Shown here: positions 1-9,114 of the stretch, in pieces | Position numbering within the stretch: position 1 is the stretch's first letter | How the letters are laid out: every line of letters begins with the position of its first letter | NCBI RefSeq assembly: GCF_009832745.1 | Contig: NZ_VRMJ01000005.1 | Location: 115,744-179,743 of the forward strand | Source: Polaribacter septentrionalilitoris | Lineage (GTDB): Bacteria > Bacteroidota > Bacteroidia > Flavobacteriales > Flavobacteriaceae | Length of the DNA: 64,000 nucleotides | Reading direction: 5' to 3' | Notes under the pieces: model-generated | The model's database searches: none | Seen by the model: the letters and a program-made list of their open reading frames with translations, nothing else | Told to the model about the DNA's origin: nothing | Made by a program: the position numbers and the translations under genes

Positions 1-132
1 GCAATGGTTTCTAACTTATTGTTGTTACCATCCTTACTCTTAACTTTCGAAAAGAAAATTGCAAATAAAAAAGTATTTAAAGAACCAGCAATTAGAATTA
101 TCCCCCCAAAAGAGGAAAAAACAAAAGAATAA
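1..132 (+). CDS. C-terminal end of an RND/MMPL-type exporter (partial)
   Basis: Forty-three codons are open from the window edge to a TAA at 130-132. The peptide begins with a hydrophobic stretch (LLLLPSLLLTFEKK) and ends in a charged tail rich in Lys and Glu. This resembles the last membrane helix and cytoplasmic tail of the RND/MMPL exporters that often precede asnS in flavobacteria. The assignment rests on that tail and on gene order from memory; the rest of the gene lies outside the window. Confidence 0.6.
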   Translation, partial: AMVSNLLLLPSLLLTFEKKIANKKVFKEPAIRIIPPKEEKTKE

Positions 133-217
133 AACTTTATCGTATTATTGACATTTCTTCATTGTTAATCTTGAAGCAAAAAAGTATCTTTACTCTTTCA
201 ATTCAAATATTTTAAAA

Positions 218-1654
218 ATGATGAAGACAAGCGTTGTTGAGGTTTTAAATAATGAAACATTATTATTACAAGAAATTTCCTTAAAAGGATGGGTAAGAAC
301 CTTTAGAAGCAATCGTTTTATTGCTTTAAATGATGGATCTACCATTAAAAATATACAATGTGTACTCGATTTTGAAAACACACCAGAAGAAACTTTAAAA
401 AGAATTAATACAGGTGCAGCAATTGCTGTAAAAGGAACCTTAACCGAAAGTCAAGGAAGAGGGCAATCTGTAGAAGTGCAAGTTTCAGAAATTGAAGTTT
501 TAGGTGATTCAAATCCAGATGAATACCCAATACAACCTAAAAAGCATAGTTTCGAATTTTTGCGCGAAAATGCACATTTACGCATGCGTACAAACACATT
601 TAGTGCAGTAATGCGAGTACGTTCTAAATTATCATTTGCGGTACACCAATACTTTCAAGAAAGAGATTTTAATTATGTTCATACACCAATAATTACTGGT
701 TCTGATGCTGAAGGTGCTGGAGAAATGTTTAGAGTTACCAACTTTAAGGACAATGAAGCTCCTATTGATGAAAACGGAAACATAGATTATTCAAAAGATT
801 TTTTCGGTAAAGAAACTAATCTTACAGTATCTGGTCAGTTAGAAGCAGAAACTTTTGCGATGTCTTTGGGTAAAGCTTATACTTTTGGACCAACGTTTAG
901 AGCAGAAAACTCAAATACAACTCGCCATTTAGCAGAATTTTGGATGATAGAACCAGAGGTGGCTTTTATGGATTTAGATGGTAATATGGATTTGGCTGAA
1001 GATTTCATCAAATATGTTATCAATTCTATTTTAGTAAGTTGTAAAGACGATTTAGCCTTCTTAGATCAACGTTTAACTCAGGAGGAAAAAAGCAAGCCAC
1101 AAGCGCAGAGAAGTGAAATGAGTTTGCTTGAAAAGCTAAAGTTTGTAGTTGACAACAATTTTAAGAGAGTTACCTATACTGAAGCTATTGATATTTTACG
1201 TAATTCAAAACCAAATAAAAAGAAGAAATTTCAATTTCCTATTAATGAATGGGGAGCAGATTTACAATCTGAACACGAACGTTTTCTAGTTGAAAAGCAC
1301 TTTAAATGTCCAGTAATTTTATTTGATTATCCAGCAAACATCAAAGCATTTTACATGCGTTTGAATGACGATGGAAAAACGGTAAGAGCTATGGATGTTT
1401 TGTTTCCAGGAATTGGAGAAATTGTTGGAGGTTCTCAAAGAGAAGAACGTTATGATGTTTTGGTAGAAAAAATGAAAGCTTTAGATATTCCTGAAGAAGA
1501 CTTGTGGTGGTATTTAGATTTAAGAAAATTTGGAACCGCAGTTCATTCAGGATTTGGTTTAGGATTTGAAAGATTGGTGCAATTTGCAACAGGAATGAGT
1601 AATATTAGAGATGTAATTCCTTTTCCAAGAACTCCTCAAAACGCAGAGTTTTAA
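218..1654 (+). CDS. asnS: Asparaginyl-tRNA synthetase
   Basis: Cytoplasmic class IIb aminoacyl-tRNA synthetase that charges tRNA-Asn with asparagine. At 478 residues it has the normal length. Residues 20-100 form the OB-fold anticodon-binding domain. Class II motif 2 is seen as FRAE at 227-230 followed by NSNTTRH, and motif 3 as GFGLGFERL at 445-453. Two ATG codons in a row open the frame, so the start could be one codon later. It is followed after 24 bases by rpoN on the same strand. Assignment is firm. Confidence 0.97.
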   Translation: MMKTSVVEVLNNETLLLQEISLKGWVRTFRSNRFIALNDGSTIKNIQCVLDFENTPEETLKRINTGAAIAVKGTLTESQGRGQSVEVQVSEIEVLGDSNPDEYPIQPKKHSFEFLRENAHLRMRTNTFSAVMRVRSKLSFAVHQYFQERDFNYVHTPIITGSDAEGAGEMFRVTNFKDNEAPIDENGNIDYSKDFFGKETNLTVSGQLEAETFAMSLGKAYTFGPTFRAENSNTTRHLAEFWMIEPEVAFMDLDGNMDLAEDFIKYVINSILVSCKDDLAFLDQRLTQEEKSKPQAQRSEMSLLEKLKFVVDNNFKRVTYTEAIDILRNSKPNKKKKFQFPINEWGADLQSEHERFLVEKHFKCPVILFDYPANIKAFYMRLNDDGKTVRAMDVLFPGIGEIVGGSQREERYDVLVEKMKALDIPEEDLWWYLDLRKFGTAVHSGFGLGFERLVQFATGMSNIRDVIPFPRTPQNAEF

Positions 1655-1678
1655 TCGATTTTTTGTATATTTAAGTTT

Positions 1679-3136
1679 ATGTTAAAGCAAAGTTTACAAT
1701 ACAAACTCTTACAAAAATTATCTCCTCAACAAATTCAGTTGATGAAGTTAATTCAATTGCCAACACAGGCTTTTGAAGAACGTCTAAAGCAAGAAATTGA
1801 AGAAAATCCTGCATTAGATACTGGCAAGGAGGAAAACAATGATTTTGACGATGATTTTTCTGATGACTTTGACGATACTGGAAATGAAAAAATTGAAGCT
1901 GAAGACATAAATATAGACGAATATTTGAGTGATGATGAGATTCCTTCTTACAAAACACAAGCAAATAATTACTCAGCAGATGATGAAGAAAAAAATGTTC
2001 CTTACGCAGCAGGAACTAGCTTTCATCAATCTTTAAAAAATCAATTAAATACCTATTCTTTAAACGAAGAAGAAAAATCAATTGCAGAATTTTTAGTAGG
2101 TAGTATTGATGATAGTGGCTACATACGAAGAGATATTTTAGATTTGGTAGATGATTTAGCCTTTACTGCAAACGTATTTACAACTGAAGAAAAAGTAATT
2201 GAAATTTTAAAAAAAGTAGTGCATTCTTTAGATCCCATTGGTGTTGGTGCTAGAGACTTAAAAGAGTGTTTAATTATTCAGCTTAAAGCAAAAGAAACCA
2301 ATAAAACCAGAAGTTTAGCTATAGAAGTTCTTGAAAATACATTTGATCATTTTGTAAAAAAACATTACAAAAAGTTAATGGAAAAATTCAATATTTCTGA
2401 AGATGAGTTGAAAGAAATCAATTCAGAAATCGCTAGATTAAACCCAAAACCTGGGAGTTCTTATGCTGGAAACAACAAAATTGCAGAACAAATTGTACCT
2501 GATTTTACCATTAAAATTTTAGATGGCGAATTAGATTTGACTCTAAATTCTAGAAATGCTCCAGAATTGCATATATCAAGAGAATACAACAATATGTTAA
2601 AAGGCTATCAAGAGTCTAAAACAAAAAGTAAATCTCAAAAAGATGCCGTATTTTTTATCAAACAGAAATTAGATGCTGCAAAATGGTTTATAGATGCCAT
2701 AAAACAACGTCAGCAAACCTTAATGGTAACCATGAATTCGATTATGCATTATCAATATGATTATTTTTTAACTGGTGATGAACGTAAGTTAAAACCAATG
2801 ATTTTAAAAGATATTGCAGATCAAATAAACATGGACGTTTCAACGGTTTCTAGAGTAGCTAACAGCAAATATGTTTCTACACCTTATGGGACAAAATTGA
2901 TTAAAGAATTCTTCTCAGAATCAATGAAAAATGACCAAGGTGAAGATGTCTCTACAAGAGAAATAAAGAAAATACTAGAAACAGTAATTGCAGAAGAAAA
3001 TAAGAAAAAACCTTTAACTGATGAGAAGCTTGCAGCTATTTTAAAAGAAAAAGGCTATCCAATTGCAAGAAGAACTGTAGCAAAATATAGAGAGCAACTA
3101 GACATATCTGTGGCTCGTTTACGAAAAGAAATTTAG
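1679..3136 (+). CDS. rpoN: RNA polymerase sigma-54 factor
   Basis: Alternative sigma factor that binds core RNA polymerase and needs an AAA+ activator to open promoters. The 485-residue protein starts with the Gln/Leu-rich region I (LSPQQIQLMKLIQLP), followed by a very acidic region II (about 45-95, many Asp/Glu). The core-binding and helix-turn-helix regions follow, and the RpoN box ARRTVAKYRE lies at about 463-472 near the C-terminus. Its TAG stop overlaps the GTG start of the next gene by one base (TAGTG), which suggests translational coupling. Confidence 0.96.
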   Translation: MLKQSLQYKLLQKLSPQQIQLMKLIQLPTQAFEERLKQEIEENPALDTGKEENNDFDDDFSDDFDDTGNEKIEAEDINIDEYLSDDEIPSYKTQANNYSADDEEKNVPYAAGTSFHQSLKNQLNTYSLNEEEKSIAEFLVGSIDDSGYIRRDILDLVDDLAFTANVFTTEEKVIEILKKVVHSLDPIGVGARDLKECLIIQLKAKETNKTRSLAIEVLENTFDHFVKKHYKKLMEKFNISEDELKEINSEIARLNPKPGSSYAGNNKIAEQIVPDFTIKILDGELDLTLNSRNAPELHISREYNNMLKGYQESKTKSKSQKDAVFFIKQKLDAAKWFIDAIKQRQQTLMVTMNSIMHYQYDYFLTGDERKLKPMILKDIADQINMDVSTVSRVANSKYVSTPYGTKLIKEFFSESMKNDQGEDVSTREIKKILETVIAEENKKKPLTDEKLAAILKEKGYPIARRTVAKYREQLDISVARLRKEI

Positions 3137-3735
3137 TGAAATTTTATAAATTTTTATCAGTAATCTTACATCCAATTGTAATACCAACAGTTGGGGTGTT
3201 TATTTACTTTTTTTTAATTAGAAATAGTTTTAATAGTGATCAAAGGTTGGCCGTTTTAGGACTTGTTTTTATTACAACTTATATCATTCCTTTATTAATT
3301 CTTGTTCTTTTTAAAAGACTAAAAATGATTGACTCTTATTACGCAGAAAGTATTAGAGAGAGAAAAATTCCTATAGCAATGATGATAATTCTCTTTTATC
3401 TTTTAGGCAACACACTTTTAGGTACCGCTGATATTACTGATTTAGGTATACTTTTCTATGCAACAAGTTTAGGGTTAACTATCATTTACATATTTTTTGC
3501 CTTCAAACTAAAAGTGAGTATTCACTTATTATCCCTGGGAATATCTACTGGATTTTTTTTAATGATGAGTTCTAAATATAGTCACTCATTTACATTAGTT
3601 GTAATCATATGCTTTTTGGTTTCTGGACTTTTAGGAAGTGCCAGATTACATTTAAAAGCACATACAAGAACAGAGGTTTATTTGGGTTTTTTATTTGGAT
3701 TTATATCACCATTTATAGTAAATTATGTTCTATAG
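3136..3735 (+). CDS. Predicted inner-membrane protein with a PAP2-like C-terminus
   Basis: A 199-residue protein with about six hydrophobic segments and little soluble sequence. It uses a GTG start that overlaps the rpoN stop by one base. The C-terminal stretch SARLHLKAHTRTEVYLGF resembles the final Arg-His-x-x-x-Asp motif of PAP2-type phosphatases, but Asp is replaced by Glu and the earlier KxxxxxxRP motif is not obvious. Enzymatic function is therefore uncertain. It ends convergently with the next gene and overlaps it by six bases. Confidence 0.8.
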   Translation: MKFYKFLSVILHPIVIPTVGVFIYFFLIRNSFNSDQRLAVLGLVFITTYIIPLLILVLFKRLKMIDSYYAESIRERKIPIAMMIILFYLLGNTLLGTADITDLGILFYATSLGLTIIYIFFAFKLKVSIHLLSLGISTGFFLMMSSKYSHSFTLVVIICFLVSGLLGSARLHLKAHTRTEVYLGFLFGFISPFIVNYVL

Positions 3736-4407
3736 TATATAAAAGATTAATCCAAATTTTAAAATTTTAGTATTGATTTGTTCACCATTTATGGTTACGT
3801 TTTCAAAGATTGGTGTTAACCCATAAAAAACATTAATATTAAACTCATCATATCCTGCAGATAAAGTTAGACCATACTGAATCTTTCTATAATTTTCAAT
3901 ATTCTTAAAAACAAATGGTATAGCATTAGTATCTGTGTATTTAAATTGGTTCGAGATATTATATAAGAACTTAATACCTGTATAAATACGCCAAAAATTA
4001 TATTTTTTTGCTGTAGAAGTTCTCCACCTAATTTCTAATGGAATTTCTAAATTATGAGATGTAAAGGCATTATCAGTTATTGAATTGTCGCTGCTAAACA
4101 CAATTGAATTATTAACTTGTGATACTTTTAATTCGTGATTAAAAGAGTCAAATCCATAACCTAAACCAAATGCAAAAGCAAGATTTCCTTTTTTATTTAG
4201 AATAAAGTCTTTTATAAATCCTGATGACAAAGAAAAAGAAAAACCACTCTTAGATATAGAACTAGGTTGGTCATAGAACTGTGCATAAGAAATTGATGCG
4301 TAAATCTGATCTTCTGCGTAACGATCACCAAATTGTAATGAATCCTTTTGAGAATACAAACTAAAGGATAGTAAAAGCATACTAAAAAAAAGATATAATC
4401 TATACAT
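3730..4407 (-). CDS. Outer-membrane beta-barrel protein, PorT-like
   Basis: A 225-residue protein with a signal peptide (about 1-19, ending near LYSQ). The rest is alternating beta-strand sequence ending in KFGLIFYIL, typical of an outer-membrane barrel of the PorT/porin-like family in Bacteroidota. It lies downstream of the ExbB/ExbD cluster, but a strong terminator (4475-4510) separates them, so it probably has its own promoter. The substrate and any link to type IX secretion are unknown. Confidence 0.75.
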   Translation of the reverse strand: MYRLYLFFSMLLLSFSLYSQKDSLQFGDRYAEDQIYASISYAQFYDQPSSISKSGFSFSLSSGFIKDFILNKKGNLAFAFGLGYGFDSFNHELKVSQVNNSIVFSSDNSITDNAFTSHNLEIPLEIRWRTSTAKKYNFWRIYTGIKFLYNISNQFKYTDTNAIPFVFKNIENYRKIQYGLTLSAGYDEFNINVFYGLTPIFENVTINGEQINTKILKFGLIFYIL

Positions 4408-4474
4408 ATTGTTTAACGTTAGTTAAATATACAATATTTCATAATTTAAAAAAGAAATAGAAATATTTAAAAAT

Positions 4475-4510
4475 AAAAAAAGGATAATCCGTTAGAATTA
4501 TCCTTTTTTT
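4475..4510 (-). terminator. Rho-independent terminator of the exb cluster
   Basis: Perfect 14-bp inverted repeat AAAAAAAGGATAAT / ATTATCCTTTTTTT around an 8-base loop, with a T-run on either strand. It sits 20 bases after the stop of the minus-strand exbD at 4531. It isolates the PorT-like gene from the exb transcript. Confidence 0.9.
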
Positions 4511-4530
4511 AAAAATTATAGTAAATCAAT

Positions 4531-4995
4531 CTAGTTTGATGAAGTTTTTGATGCAGAGTAACTAATTTTAAGAGCATTTACATCTCTTAACTTAAGTCTA
4601 ATATCTGTAATTGTACCTACACTAGATTCTTTATCTGCTTTTATAGAAGTTGTCATGAATGGCACCTCAGCTTCAGAAACTTTAGATCTTGCATTAATAA
4701 TAAATGCAGGAACTTGATCTGCTGTTGCTATTTTGTCATTTAGTTGTATTCTATTAAAACTAGAACCATATTTTGAATCTTTGGCTTTACCAACATAAAT
4801 AGTGCTAACTAGACTTTTATGTTCTAACTTTTTAACCTCAGTTGCACTTGGTAACCTAGGGTTTTCTATTTTTAAATCAGTTTCTCTCATGGTAGTAGTA
4901 ACCATAAAGAAGAATAATAACATAAAAACGATGTCTGGTAATGCCGCAGTATTTACCGCTGGAACTCCTTTTTTCTTTTTTCTAAACTTAGACAT
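4531..4995 (-). CDS. ExbD/TolR-family biopolymer transport protein (second copy)
   Basis: A 154-residue protein with a short basic N-terminus (FRKKKKG), one membrane helix with the conserved family Asp (PDIVFMLLFFFMVTTTM), and a periplasmic domain. In this family the Asp carries protons through the ExbB/ExbD motor that energises TonB-like or Tol-like proteins. It is the last gene of the cluster ExbB, four-TM protein, ExbD, ExbD, 21 bases after the previous gene. The energised partner is not encoded in the window. Confidence 0.93.
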   Translation of the reverse strand: MSKFRKKKKGVPAVNTAALPDIVFMLLFFFMVTTTMRETDLKIENPRLPSATEVKKLEHKSLVSTIYVGKAKDSKYGSSFNRIQLNDKIATADQVPAFIINARSKVSEAEVPFMTTSIKADKESSVGTITDIRLKLRDVNALKISYSASKTSSN

Positions 4996-5016
4996 ATTAT
5001 TATACTTTTTTAAAAA

Positions 5017-5640
5017 TTAATTAGACGTTGGTTCAGCATCAGAAATAATTTGAGGATAACTTGTTTTGATATCTTCAACTTTTTTCTTCAAAGCTGCATT
5101 ATCTCTATCATCTTTATAAGCTTCTTCCAATTCTGCAAAAGGAATTTTATATCTCTCTAAAGATAGTCTATTACGTAATTCTGCATATGCTCTTAACAAT
5201 TCATTTTGAACAGTTAAATAAGTACCATATTCAGTTAACCTATCACTTTGTACAGAGATAATAGCTTTATTAGGATGATCTGAAGATTTATCACTTCTTT
5301 CTCCATTACAATAGTCACAAGGTCCTGTAGCTACACCATTTTCAACTTTACCATCTCCTCCACCATTATCAATAAACTTGATTGCAGCTTCTTTTAGGTC
5401 TTTTACTTCCATTCTTTCACCTTCTACCAATAACTCGTTATTTCTATTGATATTAACTTCAAAAATGTTTTTTTCCTTAATTACAGGAGGTACATAGTCT
5501 GGTGGCGGTTTTTCTGATAACTTTTTAGATACACCAGAATCTACATTCATTGTAGTGGTTACTAAAAAGAAAATTAATAGCAAGAAGGCAATATCTGCCA
5601 TAGAGCCTGCATTAATTTCTGGAGTGTCTCTTCTTGCCAT
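5017..5640 (-). CDS. ExbD/TolR-family biopolymer transport protein with CxxC insert (first copy)
   Basis: A 207-residue ExbD-like protein with one N-terminal membrane helix carrying the motor Asp (ADIAFLLLIFFLVTTTM). The periplasmic domain is longer than in the second ExbD and contains a Cys pair in PCDYCNGE at about residues 107-114, which could form a disulfide or bind metal. It lies four bases downstream of the four-TM gene. Two distinct ExbD paralogues next to one ExbB is a common flavobacterial arrangement, and they may form a mixed ExbD dimer. Confidence 0.93.
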   Translation of the reverse strand: MARRDTPEINAGSMADIAFLLLIFFLVTTTMNVDSGVSKKLSEKPPPDYVPPVIKEKNIFEVNINRNNELLVEGERMEVKDLKEAAIKFIDNGGGDGKVENGVATGPCDYCNGERSDKSSDHPNKAIISVQSDRLTEYGTYLTVQNELLRAYAELRNRLSLERYKIPFAELEEAYKDDRDNAALKKKVEDIKTSYPQIISDAEPTSN

Positions 5641-5644
5641 AAAA

Positions 5645-6100
5645 TTAAGATTTAATTAAACCTTTTACTAAATCGTATACAAAGAAGAAACTAGCAGCTG
5701 CTCCTAAAAGAACGCTGTACCATATTCCTGTACCAACCCACTGATTGATAGAAGAACCTTCTTCTCCTCCTTTTAACACTACTCCTTGAGTATCTACAAC
5801 AGCTGCACTGTCTGCTGTAAAGTATGCTATTACTAAAACTACCCCTAATACAGCAAGACCCAGTAAAGTTTTCTTTAAATTATCCGGATTTGTAAACAAT
5901 CCTATCAAAGATAGAATTATTGTTGCTCCAACAGCAAAGTAAAGTAATGATGTTGAGTAAGTAACTATTGTTCCAACAGCGCTACTCAATGCTTCCAAAT
6001 CCTCACTATCAGTCATAAAAATTCTGATAAAAAGAATTGCTCCAATTATTGCGATAACCGCAACAACTATGCTTAATATTTTAGATAAATTACCTTTCAT
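5645..6100 (-). CDS. Four-TM protein of the exb cluster, function unknown
   Basis: A 151-residue protein with four predicted membrane helices (about 8-28, 45-70, 78-96, 125-147) and no recognised motif. It lies eight bases after exbB and four bases before exbD, inside the operon, so it is probably an accessory or assembly factor of the ExbB/ExbD motor. The sequence alone shows only its membrane nature and its tight coupling. I recall similar genes at this position in other flavobacteria but cannot name the family. Confidence 0.82.
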   Translation of the reverse strand: MKGNLSKILSIVVAVIAIIGAILFIRIFMTDSEDLEALSSAVGTIVTYSTSLLYFAVGATIILSLIGLFTNPDNLKKTLLGLAVLGVVLVIAYFTADSAAVVDTQGVVLKGGEEGSSINQWVGTGIWYSVLLGAAASFFFVYDLVKGLIKS

Positions 6101-6108
6101 AAGATATT

Positions 6109-6834
6109 TTATTTTTTATATTTTACTAATAAATCGATTAACTGTATAGAAGCGTCTTCCATATTATTAACGATGCTATCAATTTTAGATACGATATAAT
6201 TATAAAAAATTTGTAATATAATTGCTACAATTAAACCAAAAACAGTTGTTAATAAGGCAACTTTAATACCACCTGCAACTACACCTGGAGAAATATCATT
6301 TGCAACAGCAATCATATCAAATGCTTGAATCATACCAATTACAGTTCCCATGAACCCTAACATCGGTGCCAAAGCAATAAATAAAGACAACCAAGAAACG
6401 TTTTTCTCTAAAAGTCCCATTTGAACTCCACCATAAGAAACTACAGCTTTTTCTGCAGCATCTACACCTTCATCTACTCTATCTAAACCTTGATAAAAAA
6501 TTGAAGCTACAGGCCCTTTGGAATTTCTACAAATTTCTTTAGCTGCTTCTACACCACCCGAACTTAAAGCGTCGTCTACATTTGCTACTAATTTCTTAGT
6601 ATTTGTAGTTGCCATGTTTAGATAAATGATTCTTTCAATTGCAATTGCTAGACCTAAAATTAAAGCTACCAATACAATTCCCATAAATTGAGGATCACCT
6701 TCAATAAAACGTTGTTTTAATTCTTGGTGAAAAGTCTTTGCTTCCTCTGTCGTTGCTTCTTGCGCAAAAGTTGATTGAATAGCTCCAAAAAACATAAATC
6801 CTGTTATAGATAGGATATTTACTACTTTTTTCAT
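6109..6834 (-). CDS. exbB: MotA/TolQ/ExbB proton channel family protein
   Basis: A 241-residue ExbB-like inner-membrane channel subunit. It starts with a signal-like helix ending in TFAQ, then a second helix around FMGIVLVALILGLAIAIERI. The conserved MotA/TolQ pair of helices follows (SLFIALAPMLGFMGTVIGMIQAF and the following helix with KVALLTTVFGL). I chose ATG at 6834, which gives a clean signal peptide (MKKVVNILS). An ATG 51 bases upstream is in frame but would add an unlikely Ile-rich leader. It heads the ExbB, 4TM, ExbD, ExbD operon. Confidence 0.93.
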   Translation of the reverse strand: MKKVVNILSITGFMFFGAIQSTFAQEATTEEAKTFHQELKQRFIEGDPQFMGIVLVALILGLAIAIERIIYLNMATTNTKKLVANVDDALSSGGVEAAKEICRNSKGPVASIFYQGLDRVDEGVDAAEKAVVSYGGVQMGLLEKNVSWLSLFIALAPMLGFMGTVIGMIQAFDMIAVANDISPGVVAGGIKVALLTTVFGLIVAIILQIFYNYIVSKIDSIVNNMEDASIQLIDLLVKYKK

Positions 6835-7054
6835 CGTTGTTATAATTATTTTAATAGTTAACGGGTTAAAGATATAAATTTTCAACTCAAAAAAAGAATC
6901 TTAAATTCACTTTAACGAATAAATTAAAGAAAACCTTGTAGTTTCTCTTTTTGAGAGTGCCAAGTAACAAAAAAATATTGACCCATTAAAAAAAAAATGA
7001 ATCTATTTAAATGTCAAAATCACATTTTATTTGAAGATATACAATAATGTTAAA

Positions 7055-8092
7055 TTATTTACTAGTTATTTCTCCTCGCATTGACTTCTGAAACAATTCT
7101 TTAAACTCAAAATCTGAAATATTTTTATTAAGCAAATGCATTAATTTAGCAACAGCAGCTTCTGTTGTAATATCTTTCCCATTAATTACTCCAATAGTAT
7201 TTAACTCAACACTAGTTTCATAATGTCCCTGAATTACACTTCCGCCAACACATTGTGTTACATTGACAATCTTAATCCCTTTTTGAATTGCATCCTTCAA
7301 TAAGGTAATAAAAGATTTTGTAGTTGGCGCATTTCCAGAACCATAAGTTTCTAACACCACTCCTTTTAAATTAGGTATGTTTAATATACTTTTTACAACT
7401 TCTTTTTTTATACCTGGGAATAATTTTAATATAACAATATCATCAACTAAATTCTTTCTAACAATTAACTCATTATATGTGTTTTTAGGTTGATGAATTA
7501 AATGCTTGTTAAAGCTTAAATGCACACCACTTTCTGCTAATGGTGGATAATTCATAGAAGCAAATGCCTCAAATTGTTCTGCACTTATTTTAGTAGTTCT
7601 GTTGGCTCTGTATAACTTGTATTCAAAATACAAACACACTTCTGCAATTGTAGGTCTCCCATTTTCTTGATCAGCTGCAATCTGAATTGATGTAATTAAA
7701 TTTTCTTTTGCATCTGTTCTTAAATCGCCAATTGGCAACTGAGACCCAGTAAAAATGATTGGTTTTTTTAAATTCTTCAACATAAAACTTATTGCAGAAG
7801 AAATGTATGACATTGTATCTGACCCTGTTAAAATTACAAAACCGTCAAATTTTAGATAATTTTCTTCAATTATATTAACAATATTAATATAATATGCAGT
7901 ATTCATATTAGAAGAATCCATAGGTTCATCAAAAGAAATACTTTCTATGTGACAATTTAATTGTTGTAATTCTGGAATTTTATCAACAATCTGACTAAAA
8001 TCAAAAGCCTTTAAAGCGTTTGTTTTATAGTCTTTAACCATACCAATTGTTCCTCCTGTATAAATTAGTAATATGTTGGGTTTATTTGTCAT
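7055..8092 (-). CDS. ansA: Type I (cytoplasmic) L-asparaginase
   Basis: Hydrolyses L-asparagine to aspartate and ammonia. The catalytic Thr motifs are visible: IYTGGTIGM near the N-terminus and LTGSDTMSY about 80 residues later, with FTGSQLPIGD after it. There is no signal peptide, so it is the cytoplasmic type. I chose ATG at 8092 (MTNKPNILLIYTGG); an ATG 21 bases upstream is also possible. It is transcribed toward exbB with a 220-base gap and diverges from the zinc peptidase gene. Confidence 0.94.
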   Translation of the reverse strand: MTNKPNILLIYTGGTIGMVKDYKTNALKAFDFSQIVDKIPELQQLNCHIESISFDEPMDSSNMNTAYYINIVNIIEENYLKFDGFVILTGSDTMSYISSAISFMLKNLKKPIIFTGSQLPIGDLRTDAKENLITSIQIAADQENGRPTIAEVCLYFEYKLYRANRTTKISAEQFEAFASMNYPPLAESGVHLSFNKHLIHQPKNTYNELIVRKNLVDDIVILKLFPGIKKEVVKSILNIPNLKGVVLETYGSGNAPTTKSFITLLKDAIQKGIKIVNVTQCVGGSVIQGHYETSVELNTIGVINGKDITTEAAVAKLMHLLNKNISDFEFKELFQKSMRGEITSK

Positions 8093-8186
8093 TTTGTCAT
8101 TTTTATATTCCAAATAATAAATTGGAATACTTTATGTTGTAAATTTATCAAACAAAAATGATATACAATTTAAAACACTATAAATT

Positions 8187-8885
8187 ATGATGGGATTCTA
8201 TATACTAATTGGTCTAATCTCTTTGGTGAGTATGCTAGTTAGCAATAAATTAAAAAGTAAGTTTAAAAAATACTCTCAAATTTCATTAAGAAACGGAATG
8301 TCTGGTGCTGAAATTGCTGAAAAAATGTTGGCAGATAATGGTATTTTTGATGTAAAGGTAATTTCTACTCCTGGACGCTTAACAGATCACTATAATCCAA
8401 AAGACAAAACCGTAAACTTAAGTGAAGCCGTTTACAATCAAAGAAACGCTGCTGCAGCTGCTGTTGCTGCTCACGAAGTTGGGCATGCTGTGCAGCATGC
8501 AAAAGCATACAGTTATTTAACAATGCGTTCTCAGTTAGTGCCTATTGTTAGTGTTACTTCTAAATTTTCACAGTGGCTAGTTATTGGTGGGTTAATTTTA
8601 GGAGCTGCTTCTGGTGCTGCAGGTATTGGTTTTTATATAGCTGTTGCTGGTTTAGCAATGATGGCATTGGCAACGCTTTTTAGTTTTATTACATTACCAG
8701 TAGAATATGATGCAAGTAACAGAGCTTTGGCATGGCTAAAAAACAAAAACATAGTTTCTCAACAAGAATTTGCGGGTTCTAAAGATGCCTTAAAATGGGC
8801 TGCAAGAACGTATTTAGTAGCTGCTTTGGGTTCTTTAGCAATGCTTTTATATTGGGGATTGCAAGTTTTGGGTGGTAGAGACTAA
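8187..8885 (+). CDS. Membrane zinc metallopeptidase (YugP-like)
   Basis: A 232-residue integral membrane protein with an N-terminal helix, a cytosolic segment carrying the zinc-binding HEVGHAVQH at about 96-104, two central helices (IGGLILGAASGAAGIGF and next), and a final helix near 210-228. A conserved Glu (LPVEYDAS) may be the third zinc ligand. This matches the neutral zinc metallopeptidase family that includes YugP. The substrate is unknown. It diverges from ansA and is followed by a terminator. Confidence 0.92.
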   Translation: MMGFYILIGLISLVSMLVSNKLKSKFKKYSQISLRNGMSGAEIAEKMLADNGIFDVKVISTPGRLTDHYNPKDKTVNLSEAVYNQRNAAAAAVAAHEVGHAVQHAKAYSYLTMRSQLVPIVSVTSKFSQWLVIGGLILGAASGAAGIGFYIAVAGLAMMALATLFSFITLPVEYDASNRALAWLKNKNIVSQQEFAGSKDALKWAARTYLVAALGSLAMLLYWGLQVLGGRD

Positions 8886-8933
8886 ATCTCACAGAAACTT
8901 TTTTAAAAATATTTCTTAATGATATAAATATCT

Positions 8934-8963
8934 AAAATGCTTCAATTTTTCGGAGCATTTTTT
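8934..8963 (+). terminator. Terminator after the zinc peptidase
   Basis: Stem AAAATGCTTC / GGAGCATTTT with one G-T pair, an 8-base loop and a following T-run, 48 bases after the peptidase stop. The remaining bases to 9114 hold no gene I can support. Confidence 0.75.
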
Positions 8964-9114
8964 GTGCTAGGAAACTTTTTATCAATTGGTAGCGTCTTTG
9001 GTTTGTAGTAACTCAATATCTGTTTATCGGAAAATTAACCCAATTCATTAGATTTCTGTTTTTCTACTCTAACAAAATGGACACTTTTACAGTGTTAAAT
9101 AAAAAACCAGCCAA

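Noticed and set aside
133..217. Possible asnS promoter
   Set aside because: TAATCTTG at 166-173 with TTG 15 bases upstream is off consensus in both sequence and spacing.
6835..7054. Possible promoter for exbB in the 220-base gap
   Set aside because: TATCTTTA on the minus strand at 6867-6874 is one base off the consensus and no TTG lies at the right distance. Not strong enough to list.
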